Origin: Bacillota bacterium
Lineage (GTDB): Bacteria > Bacillota > Clostridia > Lachnospirales > Lachnospiraceae
NCBI GenBank assembly: GCA_023395555.1
Contig: JAEWYQ010000004.1
Span: forward strand, 124,001-188,000
Length of the DNA: 64,000 bases
Reading direction: 5' to 3'
The position numbers and the translations under genes were made by a program. The number at the start of each line of letters is the position of its first letter. Position 1 is the stretch's first letter. The notes beneath the pieces are model-generated. The model had not been told where the DNA came from. It did no database searches and saw only the letters and a program-made list of their open reading frames with translations. This document shows positions 16,852 through 25,492 of this stretch, piece after piece.

Positions 16852-18573
16852 TTACGAGGCTCCCTCACGGAAATATTTATCCCATATCATATCCGCAGTC
16901 CGGGCAGCCAGCGCTTGGATCGTCAGGGTGGGATTCGGCCCGCCGATACCGTTGAAGAGCACACTTCCGTCTGCGATATACAGCCCCTTCACCTGATAGG
17001 CTTCACATTTTTCATCCACCACAAAGCCCATCCGCATGGTACTCATAATATGGATGAAGATCTCCGGCCTCCAGTTGGAGCGGATGACGGTTCTGGCTCC
17101 CGCCGCGCGCAGAATTTCCGCGGCATATCCGGCCAGCTCATCCCTCTTCCTGGCATCCTCTTCACTGGGCTGATAGCGTATCACCGGAACGGGCCCATGC
17201 TCATCCCGCAGCTCCGGGTCCACCACAATTTCATTCCTCTGATCCACCTGGTCGTCCGTAAAGATCAGCATACTCAGCGTCCGCCGGTACTCTCTCATAA
17301 ACTCCTTCAACTGTTCCCCCGCCACCATTCCTTCCACATCCCAGGCGGCTCCGGGGGGAGGAGGATTCAGCGCTGCATATTTGCCGCCGCTGTTGCCGTA
17401 GGAAAGCATGGCGAAGATCCCGGGACTCATGCCATAAGTGATAATGGAGCCAAGTCCCGGATATTCCACTCTTGCAGCAGAATTCTGACCGGCAAAGGGA
17501 TTGATCTCCGGCACCCCAAGAGTCCTTAACAGTACCTCTTCGTCAAAAATACCGCTTACGGTATCAAACCAGTGATTGGTCAAGCCCTTCCCTACCCAGG
17601 GATTTTCCGGAAGCGCCGAATTCAGCCACAGCCTGGGCGTTTCCACGCCTCCGCCTGCCATAACAACCACCCTGGCGTAAAGCTCTGTCTGCTCTCCGGT
17701 CCAGGTATCCCGATAGACCACTCCCCGGGCGCGAAGCTCCCCATCCTCTTCCGTCAGTATCCGGATGACAAAGGCATTGGGCCTGATCTGCACATTACCG
17801 GTTGCCAATGCCGGGGGAATCAAGCTGACCAGCGTGGATCTCTTAGCCACCGCCTCCACTATAGGCCCCTCAGAGCACCCGTTCACACAATGCCCTCTTA
17901 AGGTACAGCCTACCGAATTATTACTCTGCAGATCGAAATTGGGATCATTGACCCGCGGATTCACTTCCAGGATTGCATTGACCTGCCTCCGGTAGCAGGG
18001 CTGGGTGATATTCGGGCCCTCACTGTATTGAAAGCCTGCCCCCTTGGCTCCATAATAAAACAACTCTTCCTTCGGAGAGATAGGAGCGGGATGAACCGGA
18101 AGCTGGGCTTCCATCCTCTCATAATAAGGAACCAGCTCCGAATAGGTGATGGGCCATTGATTGTCAATTGCCTGAGGAATGGCACGGGGAGAATTGGCGA
18201 AATAATGAAGTGTCGTTCCTCCCACTCCGCTGACCTGCCATGGGGTTCCTCCCTTTCTGAGCCATGGCGGCCTGCTCCGGTCCGCGGGGCCCCAGCGGAA
18301 TTTCCCTGTTACAATATCATTCATGTCCTCTTCCAGATCAGTAAAACTCTTGTGCAGCAGGTCAATGCTCAGATCCTCATAGCTGGAGCTGCTGACTGCT
18401 CCTCTCTCCGAATTGGGAGCAGGCCAATTCCGGTTGCCATACCAGGGGCCCGCTTCCAGAACCAGGACTTTAACTCCCCTCACGGCCAGCTCTTTTGCTG
18501 CCACGGCTCCGCCCCCTCCGGCACCAATTACAATTACATCCGCATCATAATTCTCATTCATACCAGTAACCAT
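16852..18573 (-). CDS. GMC-family flavin oxidoreductase (gluconate 2-dehydrogenase-like large subunit)
   Basis: A 573-residue FAD-dependent GMC oxidoreductase. The dinucleotide fold is VIVIGAGGGGAVAAKELA and the adenine-binding segment VLVLEAGPWYG. The C-terminal catalytic region is HIMSTMRMGF... with GGPNPTLTIQALAART. Known relatives oxidise sugar acids or alcohols. No Tat or Sec signal is seen. Its partner subunit-3-like gene is upstream on the same strand, and the two are separated by an inverted-repeat element. The start at 18573 or the in-frame ATG at 18561 are both possible. Confidence 0.88.
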   Translation of the reverse strand: MVTGMNENYDADVIVIGAGGGGAVAAKELAVRGVKVLVLEAGPWYGNRNWPAPNSERGAVSSSSYEDLSIDLLHKSFTDLEEDMNDIVTGKFRWGPADRSRPPWLRKGGTPWQVSGVGGTTLHYFANSPRAIPQAIDNQWPITYSELVPYYERMEAQLPVHPAPISPKEELFYYGAKGAGFQYSEGPNITQPCYRRQVNAILEVNPRVNDPNFDLQSNNSVGCTLRGHCVNGCSEGPIVEAVAKRSTLVSLIPPALATGNVQIRPNAFVIRILTEEDGELRARGVVYRDTWTGEQTELYARVVVMAGGGVETPRLWLNSALPENPWVGKGLTNHWFDTVSGIFDEEVLLRTLGVPEINPFAGQNSAARVEYPGLGSIITYGMSPGIFAMLSYGNSGGKYAALNPPPPGAAWDVEGMVAGEQLKEFMREYRRTLSMLIFTDDQVDQRNEIVVDPELRDEHGPVPVIRYQPSEEDARKRDELAGYAAEILRAAGARTVIRSNWRPEIFIHIMSTMRMGFVVDEKCEAYQVKGLYIADGSVLFNGIGGPNPTLTIQALAARTADMIWDKYFREGAS

Positions 18574-18602
18574 ACCTTTCGGGAATTTGTTTTTCGTAGC
18601 GC

Positions 18603-18780
18603 TATGATCAAAGCGTCAAAAGGTGCTGCGCACATTACCGCATTACCGGATACAATGATTTAAGCGTCAAAAGCACCGAAGGTGCTTTCCGGATACAAGA
18701 TGTTGATATGCAAGCTTGCTTGCAATAGCAATATATTGTATCTGGAAGTGTGCGCAGCACCTTTTGACGCTTTAATCATA
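18603..18780. repeat. 178-bp long inverted-repeat (MITE-like) element
   Basis: The outer arms, 18603-18634 and 18749-18780, are 32 bp each with one mismatch; the inner 25 bp (18610-18634 / 18749-18773) are perfect. A third partial copy of the arm (AAGCGTCAAAAG, 18662-18673) and two nested hairpins (AAGCACC-GAA-GGTGCTT near 18671-18687; a TGCAAGC palindrome near 18709-18724) lie inside. No coding capacity. It fills the gap between two genes that should form one operon. Confidence 0.75.
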
Positions 18781-18783
18781 CAA

Positions 18784-19332
18784 TCAGGTAAACATAAAAG
18801 GGCGCAATACCCTGTAGCCCGGGGAAGGCCCCGGATAACCCGTCTGCATCCAGCTCACCGGTGTAAATTCCAGCACCCGCTCCTCCGGCGGATACAGCCG
18901 GGTACTGCCATAACCGGACCACTCGGAATAATACCCCAGCAGGATAAGACTGTTCAGTGCGGCAGTGGCCACCGGTATTAAATCCGGGTTTCTCTGAAAG
19001 ATCTCCGGAAGCAGCTCCGGCTCTATCATTTGCTGATTCAGCAGTTGGACCGCCTCCAGCTGCTCCGGCTGGGACAGCCCTGCAAAATCCCACACTCCCG
19101 GGTAACCCGCATCCAGCAGCAGCTGGGTTGCCGCCGCATTCAGCAGCTCTGCCACGGGCTGCGCCATCGGGATCGGATAATGCTCCAGCTCGTAGATCAG
19201 AAATTGATCCGTCTCCGAATCAACTGCTCCATAATATTGTATGCGTCCATACTCCTCCGCCAGTCTGGGCGTCCGGGGAATAAACGCCTCCGCAAAAGCC
19301 CGAAAGGTATTCTGTATGTAAAAGTTCTCCAT
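18784..19332 (-). CDS. Gluconate 2-dehydrogenase subunit 3-like protein
   Basis: A 182-residue protein that resembles the small subunit found next to GMC oxidoreductases in Firmicutes. Features are an N-terminal FRAFAEAFIPRTPRLAEEYG, a central YPGVWDFAGLSQPEQ, and a C-terminal LLGYYSEWSGYGSTRLYPPEERVLEF followed by WMQTGYPGPSPGYRVLR. It probably stabilises or couples the flavoprotein encoded at 16852-18573. No twin-arginine signal is seen, unlike classical subunit 3. AGGTG lies upstream of the ATG. Confidence 0.7.
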   Translation of the reverse strand: MENFYIQNTFRAFAEAFIPRTPRLAEEYGRIQYYGAVDSETDQFLIYELEHYPIPMAQPVAELLNAAATQLLLDAGYPGVWDFAGLSQPEQLEAVQLLNQQMIEPELLPEIFQRNPDLIPVATAALNSLILLGYYSEWSGYGSTRLYPPEERVLEFTPVSWMQTGYPGPSPGYRVLRPFMFT

Positions 19333-19445
19333 CCGGCATACACCTGCTTATCATAACCTTCTTAACATTAATATGACTGTACCGGAGGATGTATGATTAA
19401 GGTGTAAATGAACTTGGACAAAGATTCCATTTTATCGCATTTTCC

Positions 19446-19474
19446 TTGCTTTCAACGGGTGAAAATGATACAAT
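19446..19474 (+). promoter_or_regulatory. Promoter of the isoprenoid-synthase-like gene
   Basis: TTGCTT (19446-19451), a 17-base spacer and TACAAT (19469-19474), about 70 bp upstream of the gene. Confidence 0.5.
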
Positions 19475-19545
19475 ATCCAAAACAAACAGATTAATCCATG
19501 TGATTTAGGGCATGGGAGAAAGATCGAAGCAGACCGGAGGGCAGA

Positions 19546-20781
19546 ATGGATATTCGGAAAGAGATAACACGGAATCTGGAGTTAATCAAAGAAGCATGGC
19601 TTGCCTCAAGCGATGCTTTTCCCGATCATTTAACAGAAATCCCTTCTGCACAGAAGCAGAGGAATGAAGCTTATCTGCAAAAGGTTGTCCAGGAATTCCA
19701 GCAGCAGAAAAAGCGTCTGCCCAGGCTTCCCATAGGACGCAAACGGTGGAAGAAGAGAATGCTGAAGCTGATCTTCGGCGTCCTGTACCAGGAAAATGTG
19801 ATAGGAATCCATAACACTCTGAATCAGAAGGAGATCGAAGCTTTTTATCTGGAGCTGGCGGACTTTCTGAAGCAATTTCGCCGCTTCTGTCCGGAGCTGG
19901 GCCTGGAGGAGCTGGGACAGGGCATCCGCAATTATACCGTATATGCCATGTTCAAGTTAATCTACCGCCTTCCTTCCGGTTTCTGCAAGGCCGCCTTTGG
20001 TTACAGCATGCTCTATCCCTTCACTGACAATTACATCGACAGCAGCCAGCGTTCCCCTGAGGAAAAGCTGGAATACAACCAGTTAATCCGGGATACGATC
20101 CTGGGAAATACAGTCCGCCCGAAGAATCTCCATCATCACAAGACCTGTGAGCTTCTCCAGGCAATCCTTTCCCAATACCCCCGTGAGGCGGATGACCGTA
20201 TCTATACCCTGCTGCTCATGATGCTGGAGGCTCAGGAAGACAGTCTGCGCCAGCAAAGCCCCACAGCTAAGCTGACCGGGGAACAGCGGCTGGATATCTC
20301 CCTTTTCAAGGGAGGCGTCTCTGTTTTAATCGACCGCTTTTTAGTGAATAAGGAACTGACCCAGGCTGATTGCAATTTCTATCTGGGCTTCGGCTTCTTC
20401 CTTCAATTAGCGGATGATCTGCAGGATATCGGTGAGGACAGCGGCAATGGTTATCAGACCCTGTTCACCCTGGATACCTCCGCACAGCAGACAGAGCGGC
20501 TGGTCAATAAGCTGCTGAATTATCTTCATACCATTATGGCATCCTACTGCGGCCAAAATAATACGTTTATAGATTTCATACTTACCAGCAGCAAGCTGCT
20601 GATTCTGACCTCACTCTTCGGAAGCAGGGAGTTCTTCAGCGCAGACTACTTAAACCGTATGGAGCGGTATCTCCCGGTATCCGTCTCTTTCCTTGAGACG
20701 GCAAAAGCCAATTCCCCGGAACTCCAGGATCCGGCTTCCCGGGAGAACTATATCCGCATGCTGGAGCTGCTGATCTCATGA
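19546..20781 (+). CDS. Class I isoprenoid-synthase-fold protein, divergent
   Basis: A 411-residue, mostly helical protein. Two acidic motifs stand at the distances expected for trans-prenyl synthases or squalene-synthase-like enzymes: DNYID (residues 161-165) and DDLQD (290-294), the latter inside GFFLQLADDLQDIGED, which resembles the second aspartate-rich motif. Basic residues lie between them. These motifs normally bind Mg2+ and diphosphate. The first motif is DNxxD rather than DDxxD, and the N-terminal 110 residues look unlike classical enzymes. GGAGGG precedes the ATG. It is transcribed alone, with no isoprenoid-pathway neighbours. The fold assignment is an inference and the reaction is unknown. 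Confidence 0.6.
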   Translation: MDIRKEITRNLELIKEAWLASSDAFPDHLTEIPSAQKQRNEAYLQKVVQEFQQQKKRLPRLPIGRKRWKKRMLKLIFGVLYQENVIGIHNTLNQKEIEAFYLELADFLKQFRRFCPELGLEELGQGIRNYTVYAMFKLIYRLPSGFCKAAFGYSMLYPFTDNYIDSSQRSPEEKLEYNQLIRDTILGNTVRPKNLHHHKTCELLQAILSQYPREADDRIYTLLLMMLEAQEDSLRQQSPTAKLTGEQRLDISLFKGGVSVLIDRFLVNKELTQADCNFYLGFGFFLQLADDLQDIGEDSGNGYQTLFTLDTSAQQTERLVNKLLNYLHTIMASYCGQNNTFIDFILTSSKLLILTSLFGSREFFSADYLNRMERYLPVSVSFLETAKANSPELQDPASRENYIRMLELLIS

Positions 20782-20794
20782 GGTGTCAGGCACC
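20781..20794 (+). repeat. Direct repeat copy 1 (AGGTGTCAGGCACC)
   Basis: A 14-bp motif that can form a small GGTG/CACC hairpin, followed here by a T-run (GTTTTT), so it may also terminate the preceding gene. The identical sequence recurs at 21399-21412 in the same orientation. Confidence 0.6.
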
Positions 20795-20874
20795 GTTTTT
20801 AATATGACCTACTGTTGTCAGGTTATATGTTGTAAAATTAGCTTTCAAATTCATTCATGTTAGGAGAGAGCAAA

Positions 20875-21369
20875 ATGACTACACCACAACCATCCAATAT
20901 CAAACAAGAAGATATGACAATCGCCGGACATGGACAGGCATCGGTGCTCTGCCAGTCCTGCGCTATGCCCATGACTAAACCGGAGGATTTCGGCACGGAA
21001 AAGGACGGCGGCCTTAATCGTGATTATTGTCGTCACTGTTATGAAAATGGTGCACTGCTGCAAGAAGTAACCATGGATATGTTAATTGCCGATGTTCGGA
21101 AATTGCTTGCTATAGAAGCCGTACATCCCAATCTGCTCAGTACAGCGTTACTAGAATACATCAACAAATGGCTGCTGCTTGACGAAGCTGAAAAAACAGC
21201 AGCTATTCTTTCCCTGCACTCCGAGCTTGTGGACGGGCAGGATTGTGATCTCACAGGAACACCTTGGGAGGAGGAATGGCTTGCAGATGGCAGGGTCTGC
21301 CATTGTATTGCATGTGTTGCCGCCCGCAAGTGTGTTTCAGACATTAAACGAATTACTGCAGAGAATTAA
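20875..21369 (+). CDS. Zinc-ribbon protein (Zn_ribbon_2-like)
   Basis: A 164-residue protein with an N-terminal putative zinc ribbon: CQSCAMPM...YCRHCYENG gives two CxxC pairs. A helical middle part follows, and a second Cys-rich piece lies near the C-terminus (CHCIACVAARKC). The ATG at 20875 is chosen because TAGGAGAG lies 7 bases before it. Proteins with this N-terminal domain are often fused to methyltransferase, AraC-effector or other modules and are poorly characterised. The gene is bracketed by two identical 14-bp direct repeats. Confidence 0.75.
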   Translation: MTTPQPSNIKQEDMTIAGHGQASVLCQSCAMPMTKPEDFGTEKDGGLNRDYCRHCYENGALLQEVTMDMLIADVRKLLAIEAVHPNLLSTALLEYINKWLLLDEAEKTAAILSLHSELVDGQDCDLTGTPWEEEWLADGRVCHCIACVAARKCVSDIKRITAEN

Positions 21370-21398
21370 TCTATTTCATTCCCACGCCCTCGTTTCAT

Positions 21399-21412
21399 AG
21401 GTGTCAGGCACC
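21399..21412 (+). repeat. Direct repeat copy 2 (AGGTGTCAGGCACC)
   Basis: Identical to 20781-20794. It overlaps the last codons and stop of the convergent esterase gene, so the repeat supplies that protein's final residues. Confidence 0.6.
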
Positions 21413-22537
21413 CAAATAGTCCGCCAGTGCTTTAGCCGCCAGCACATGGGAGGCTTTGCCCGGATGCCACCTGGCGCCTATGGTCTCCTCCGTGGTCTCG
21501 GGCAGCCGGAAGGCAGATACCCGTTCATCTCCCGTTTCCCTCTTATATTCTTCGATCGCATGACTGATTGCCGGCATCAGAGGTATTCCCATCATACCGT
21601 AAGCCCATACGATCCTAGAATTAGGATTATATCTCCGAAGCTTCGCCAGAAAGCGCTGTACTGCCGTTTCAAATGCTTTCAAATCCTCTTCATGATAGCT
21701 TCCGTCCTCGTTCAGGCGCTGTTTGTGTGTCTCACCTGTGGCTTCATCCGTCCATTGGGGGTTATAGAATGCAGCACTGTCATTGGTCCCCAGATTCACC
21801 ACCACGATATCCGGCTGCCAGCCGGAGAAATCATGATCCTGCAAAGCCCCAAGAGCCTCGTTGCCCTCCCCTTCCAGGACACCGCATACCTTTTCATAGA
21901 TATCCGGAATATTATAGCGGGGATTGTTATCCCAGGAGGTCAGCACGCCCCATCCGCTCTGGGATATGACCCGGTAATCCGCATCCAGCTCTCGCGCGGT
22001 CAGGGCGGCGTAATTCTCCACCGCGTCGAACCACATGGGAATCCAGTCCTCTTCCTGCTTCGCCCCAATGCCTCCCTCACCGGAAGTGATGCTGTCTCCG
22101 ACAAATTCTATCCGACGGGGTTTCTCTGCCACCGGCAGGAATTCACCGTCAAAGCGCAGGGCATGGAATTGCAGCCTGCAATCCGGATCGCCGTTCATAG
22201 CCTGTGAATCCTTTACAATCCGCACATTCTTCCCAGTCTCCGGATTCATCCCCCGGAAGATGCAGATCCAATGCCGTCCGGCAGTCACCATCTGCCTGCT
22301 GATTCTCTCCCCGTTTATCAGAACGCTGATCCAGGGTTCATAAATCCCATAGCCTGCTTCTGCTTCAATCCAAAGCTCAGAACCCTTCCCATTGAACTCC
22401 AGCGCGCTTCCAGTCCAGAACAAGGTAAGGGGCTGTCGATTCCCTGCTGTTCTGCCATGAACTCTCATATTCTTTATTTCTGATATAGCATACTCTTTGA
22501 GTCTCTTATTTGCACTGAATTTATCCGGTATACTCAT
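21404..22537 (-). CDS. SGNH-family carbohydrate esterase (CE2-like)
   Basis: A 377-residue esterase with an N-terminal beta-sandwich (about residues 20-130) and a C-terminal SGNH hydrolase domain, the order seen in CE2 acetyl esterases. The nucleophile serine is in EFVGDSITSGEG (block I), the asparagine block is VVNLGTNDSAAF, and the histidine is in GARWHPGKASH. It probably removes acetyl groups from imported xylo- or manno-oligosaccharides; there is no signal peptide. GGAGAGGG lies upstream of the ATG. Confidence 0.85.
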   Translation of the reverse strand: MSIPDKFSANKRLKEYAISEIKNMRVHGRTAGNRQPLTLFWTGSALEFNGKGSELWIEAEAGYGIYEPWISVLINGERISRQMVTAGRHWICIFRGMNPETGKNVRIVKDSQAMNGDPDCRLQFHALRFDGEFLPVAEKPRRIEFVGDSITSGEGGIGAKQEEDWIPMWFDAVENYAALTARELDADYRVISQSGWGVLTSWDNNPRYNIPDIYEKVCGVLEGEGNEALGALQDHDFSGWQPDIVVVNLGTNDSAAFYNPQWTDEATGETHKQRLNEDGSYHEEDLKAFETAVQRFLAKLRRYNPNSRIVWAYGMMGIPLMPAISHAIEEYKRETGDERVSAFRLPETTEETIGARWHPGKASHVLAAKALADYLGA

Positions 22538-22611
22538 GAAAGCCCTCTCCTTTATGCCGTTTTTATACTCCCGTGGAAATACTGTTTCCGTACCGCAACA
22601 AGACGTTGCGT

Positions 22612-22740
22612 CTACCGGTTACTTCCTGCTCCGGTGACCTTTCTCACCTCCTGCAAGGTGGTTGCACTATTCCGAATCGCTTCCTTAATTCTCGAGCTGG
22701 GAATCCCCTTACAGATGCACACCTTAGTCATCTTGTCCAT
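22612..22740 (-). CDS. Truncated BFD-like [2Fe-2S]-binding mini-protein
   Basis: A 42-codon frame starting MDKMTKVCICKGIPSSRIKE and ending VTGAGSNR. The first CxC and the helix-turn-helix-like body match the bacterioferritin-associated ferredoxin (BFD-like) fold. The second cysteine pair, usually just after TGAGSG-, is missing: a TAG stop follows immediately, so it cannot bind a normal cluster alone. The ATG overlaps the 3' end of the trmO gene by about 17 bases, suggesting translational coupling. It may be a decayed gene or the product of a small indel near 22615. Confidence 0.6.
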   Translation of the reverse strand: MDKMTKVCICKGIPSSRIKEAIRNSATTLQEVRKVTGAGSNR

Positions 22741-23506
22741 AATTTCGGTATTCCGGCTTTCTTCGTCCATTCTTATCCCCCCCTCTTTGTATTTCTACAA
22801 TTTCATACACCGTCAGCACCCCGTCTTCCACGGTAAACCTCACATCCTTACCGCAGAATTCAAAGCCATAGATCCTGTTGGGATCATTCTGGTAGGCCGG
22901 TCTCGGATCATGGGCCAGCACCCCCATAAGCGCCTCCTGCCGGTCTTCGGGAATACAGCCGCGCCATTCTTCGGGGAACACCACCTTCAGTCCATAGTCC
23001 CTCACCGGATCGGCAAACCCCCCGGAGGCCTCCGGGTGACTGTCCGTATAGGGAAGATATGGCTTAATATCATAGATCGGGGTGCCATCCGCCAGATCCG
23101 CACCCGATATATGAAGAACCGGCCCGCATTCCGTGCCGCGCTCTATCTTATCCAGCTGAACAGAAGACAGACCAATGGGATTGGGCCGGAAGGGAGATCT
23201 GGTTGCAAATACCCCCATGCGCTTCGTTCCGCCCAGCCTCGGCGGGCGAACCAGGGGCGACCAGGTATCCTGCATATTCTTTGAGAACCCCCAGATCAGC
23301 CAGATATGGGAAAAACCCTCCAGCCCCTGCAGAGCCTCCGGCTTCCGGTACTCCGGCTCAAATACAATAACAGCCTTCAACTCCTTCACGATCCCGCTCT
23401 GGCGCGGAATCCCGAATTTAGTAGAAAAATCCGTATGAATCCTGGCAATTATCCGCAGCTCCTGCAGCTCCTGTTGATCTTTCTCATCTTCCCTACGCTC
23501 CATCAT
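22724..23506 (-). CDS. trmO: tRNA (N6-threonylcarbamoyladenosine37-N6)-methyltransferase TrmO
   Basis: A 260-residue protein of the TrmO (TsaA/YaeB) family, which methylates t6A at tRNA position 37 using S-adenosylmethionine. The diagnostic KRMGVFATRSPFRPNPIGLS motif is present, as are FEPEYRKPEALQGLEGFSHIWLIWGF near the N-terminus and GTPIYDIKPYLPYTDSHPEA. The C-terminal half carries the small extra domain usual in Clostridia. Two consecutive ATG codons (23506, 23503) are both possible starts; the upstream purine stretch is somewhat distant. Confidence 0.93.
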   Translation of the reverse strand: MMERREDEKDQQELQELRIIARIHTDFSTKFGIPRQSGIVKELKAVIVFEPEYRKPEALQGLEGFSHIWLIWGFSKNMQDTWSPLVRPPRLGGTKRMGVFATRSPFRPNPIGLSSVQLDKIERGTECGPVLHISGADLADGTPIYDIKPYLPYTDSHPEASGGFADPVRDYGLKVVFPEEWRGCIPEDRQEALMGVLAHDPRPAYQNDPNRIYGFEFCGKDVRFTVEDGVLTVYEIVEIQRGGDKNGRRKPEYRNYGQDD

Positions 23507-23887
23507 AAACTAAAATATTCCCTTCCTATTCTTTCCTTATAGATCAGTCTGTAACGTTCTTTCCCTATATTGTAGCCCATTGCTACTATTCTGTCCAGAT
23601 TTACATCAACTCCTTCCCCACACTTCTCCAGACTAAGATTACAGACTATTCCATAATATGACCGCCTAATAAAAGCTTTCGTATACTAATGCGGTGAATA
23701 GGATTGTCTCCCTATCCATCTCACAGCTTACCCCAAGCATCCCCCCGCCAACAAAACAATCCTGGGGCATGCTGCAAACTGTATAAAAGAAGACTCTGCC
23801 TCCTTCTGCACAATTTTACTGCATACCCCAGTACCTCTTTTATTCCAAATACAAAATCATTCTCTCAGACTTTCCCTTTGCCGCTCC
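23507..23887. other. 381-bp intergenic region between the trmO and binding-protein genes
   Basis: No gene or clear terminator seen. The short plus-strand frame at 23704-23895 has no ribosome site. The region should hold the trmO promoter and the end of the upstream importer message. Confidence 0.5.
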
Positions 23888-25423
23888 TTATCTAACCTTC
23901 TTCCATTCATCATACTGCTTCTGTGCCTCTGCAAGAAGCTTCTGGAAGCCTGCATCATCAAGGGCTGCCTGGTAATCACTGATTGCCTTGTCAACATCTG
24001 CCGGTGCATATCCGCCGTTCTGAAGGGCAAAGCCAAACTCATTAAACACCTGAACGCAGGCTGCATATTCCGCATCTACCGGAGCGGACTGGAACCGGAA
24101 GCCGGCTGCGATAGAGCTTACCGCATTGTCATTGAACTGCTTATACAGCTCCACCTTATTGGCAGGCTCATTGGTCTCCAGGGACAGAACGGTTACGGAG
24201 GTGGACTCCCATGCACTGTGATTATACAAACCTGCATCCGTCTTGGTTACCGTACCGTTTTCTCTGATATAATCCGTTCCTTCGATACCAAAGGTGTAGA
24301 GGTCCGCAAGAGCCGTATCCGTATAAAGCAGGCTTAAGAACTTCAAAGCAGCAATCGCCTCTTCCTCTGTGGCGCTCTTGCTGATGGCATAGCAGGACCC
24401 CAGTGTGGTGTTGGACTGTATCCAGTTCTTTGTAACTCTTGCCATCTCCACTTCACGGCTGTAACGGGTATCCGCCTCATCATTATTCGGCACATCCGTC
24501 CACCAGGAGATACCCCAGTCAGCAGTCTGGATGGTGGTATCCGTGGTTGTCTTGGTCAGATCGTCTTCACTTAAATAACCCTTCTGCGCCCAATCTCCCA
24601 TTAAGGTTGCAAATTCCTTGAATTCTTTTGTAGTAACGGTGCTGACAACCTCATCCTTATCCTTGTCAACTGCTATAAAGGTATCCTGACTGAAGAAATC
24701 AAATTTGTCCAGATAATACCTGTGGAACATGGCTGTCTTCTGTGTCAGGTAAGGGTATTTCAAGCCTTCTGCCTTGCAGTCCGCCAGCATGGGCTCGATA
24801 TCCGGCAGGAACTTCACCTTTGATAAATCCCAGCCGTACTTATCCACCAGATCCTTGCGGAACATGAGATTATAGCCTTCTGCCGACTCCTTGTAGCAAG
24901 GGATGAAATAGTTCTTTCCGTCAAAGGATGATGCTCCCCACACCCATTCAGGAATTGCTGTGTAAATATCATACTTCGGAAGCAGCTCCGTTAAATCATA
25001 AACAGCATTCTGCTTTACAACATCGTCTGTTTTGATGGTCTGCATCCAGTTGGCTGTGAAGAAGAGATCCACTTCGCTTCCGGCCAGGGCAAGATTGCAC
25101 TTATCCGAATATTCCCCGCTGCCGATATCATAGATCTCAAGCTGTACATTGATCTTATCACCGATATAGGCATTGATAGCGTCCTGAACCTTCTTCAGCT
25201 CCGTCGCATCCGGGGTTGCAATGTTGAAGGACGGCCTGTATAAGGTGATTGTCACCATCTCGCCATCTGCCGCAGAACCCTTGTCATCCGTAGATGTCTT
25301 TGTAGAATCCGCGGGCTTTGCGTCATCTCCCCCTTCTTTCGTACCGCATCCCGCTGCTGCAAGCATTGCAACCGCCAGAACCAGCGCCAGTAACGTTTTT
25401 CCCCATTTCTTAGTTCTTAACAT
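23888..25423 (-). CDS. Sugar ABC transporter substrate-binding lipoprotein
   Basis: A 511-residue binding protein. The signal peptide KTLLALVLAVAMLAAAGC-G ends in a lipobox, and a charged Asp/Lys/Thr linker follows (about residues 29-52). The body shows the mixed fold of family-1 extracellular solute-binding proteins, with a DUF3502-like C-terminus (FGFALQNGGYAPADVDKAISDYQAALDDAG). GGAGG lies before the ATG. It is the third gene of the importer at 23888-27366. The ligand is unknown; the nearby CE2-like esterase hints at acetylated plant oligosaccharides (inference). Confidence 0.9.
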   Translation of the reverse strand: MLRTKKWGKTLLALVLAVAMLAAAGCGTKEGGDDAKPADSTKTSTDDKGSAADGEMVTITLYRPSFNIATPDATELKKVQDAINAYIGDKINVQLEIYDIGSGEYSDKCNLALAGSEVDLFFTANWMQTIKTDDVVKQNAVYDLTELLPKYDIYTAIPEWVWGASSFDGKNYFIPCYKESAEGYNLMFRKDLVDKYGWDLSKVKFLPDIEPMLADCKAEGLKYPYLTQKTAMFHRYYLDKFDFFSQDTFIAVDKDKDEVVSTVTTKEFKEFATLMGDWAQKGYLSEDDLTKTTTDTTIQTADWGISWWTDVPNNDEADTRYSREVEMARVTKNWIQSNTTLGSCYAISKSATEEEAIAALKFLSLLYTDTALADLYTFGIEGTDYIRENGTVTKTDAGLYNHSAWESTSVTVLSLETNEPANKVELYKQFNDNAVSSIAAGFRFQSAPVDAEYAACVQVFNEFGFALQNGGYAPADVDKAISDYQAALDDAGFQKLLAEAQKQYDEWKKVR

Positions 25424-25492
25424 ATTTATATCCTCCCTTATAAAAATTATATTTCAAGATGCCTGAAGCAGAGGCTTGCGGCATCATGAATA

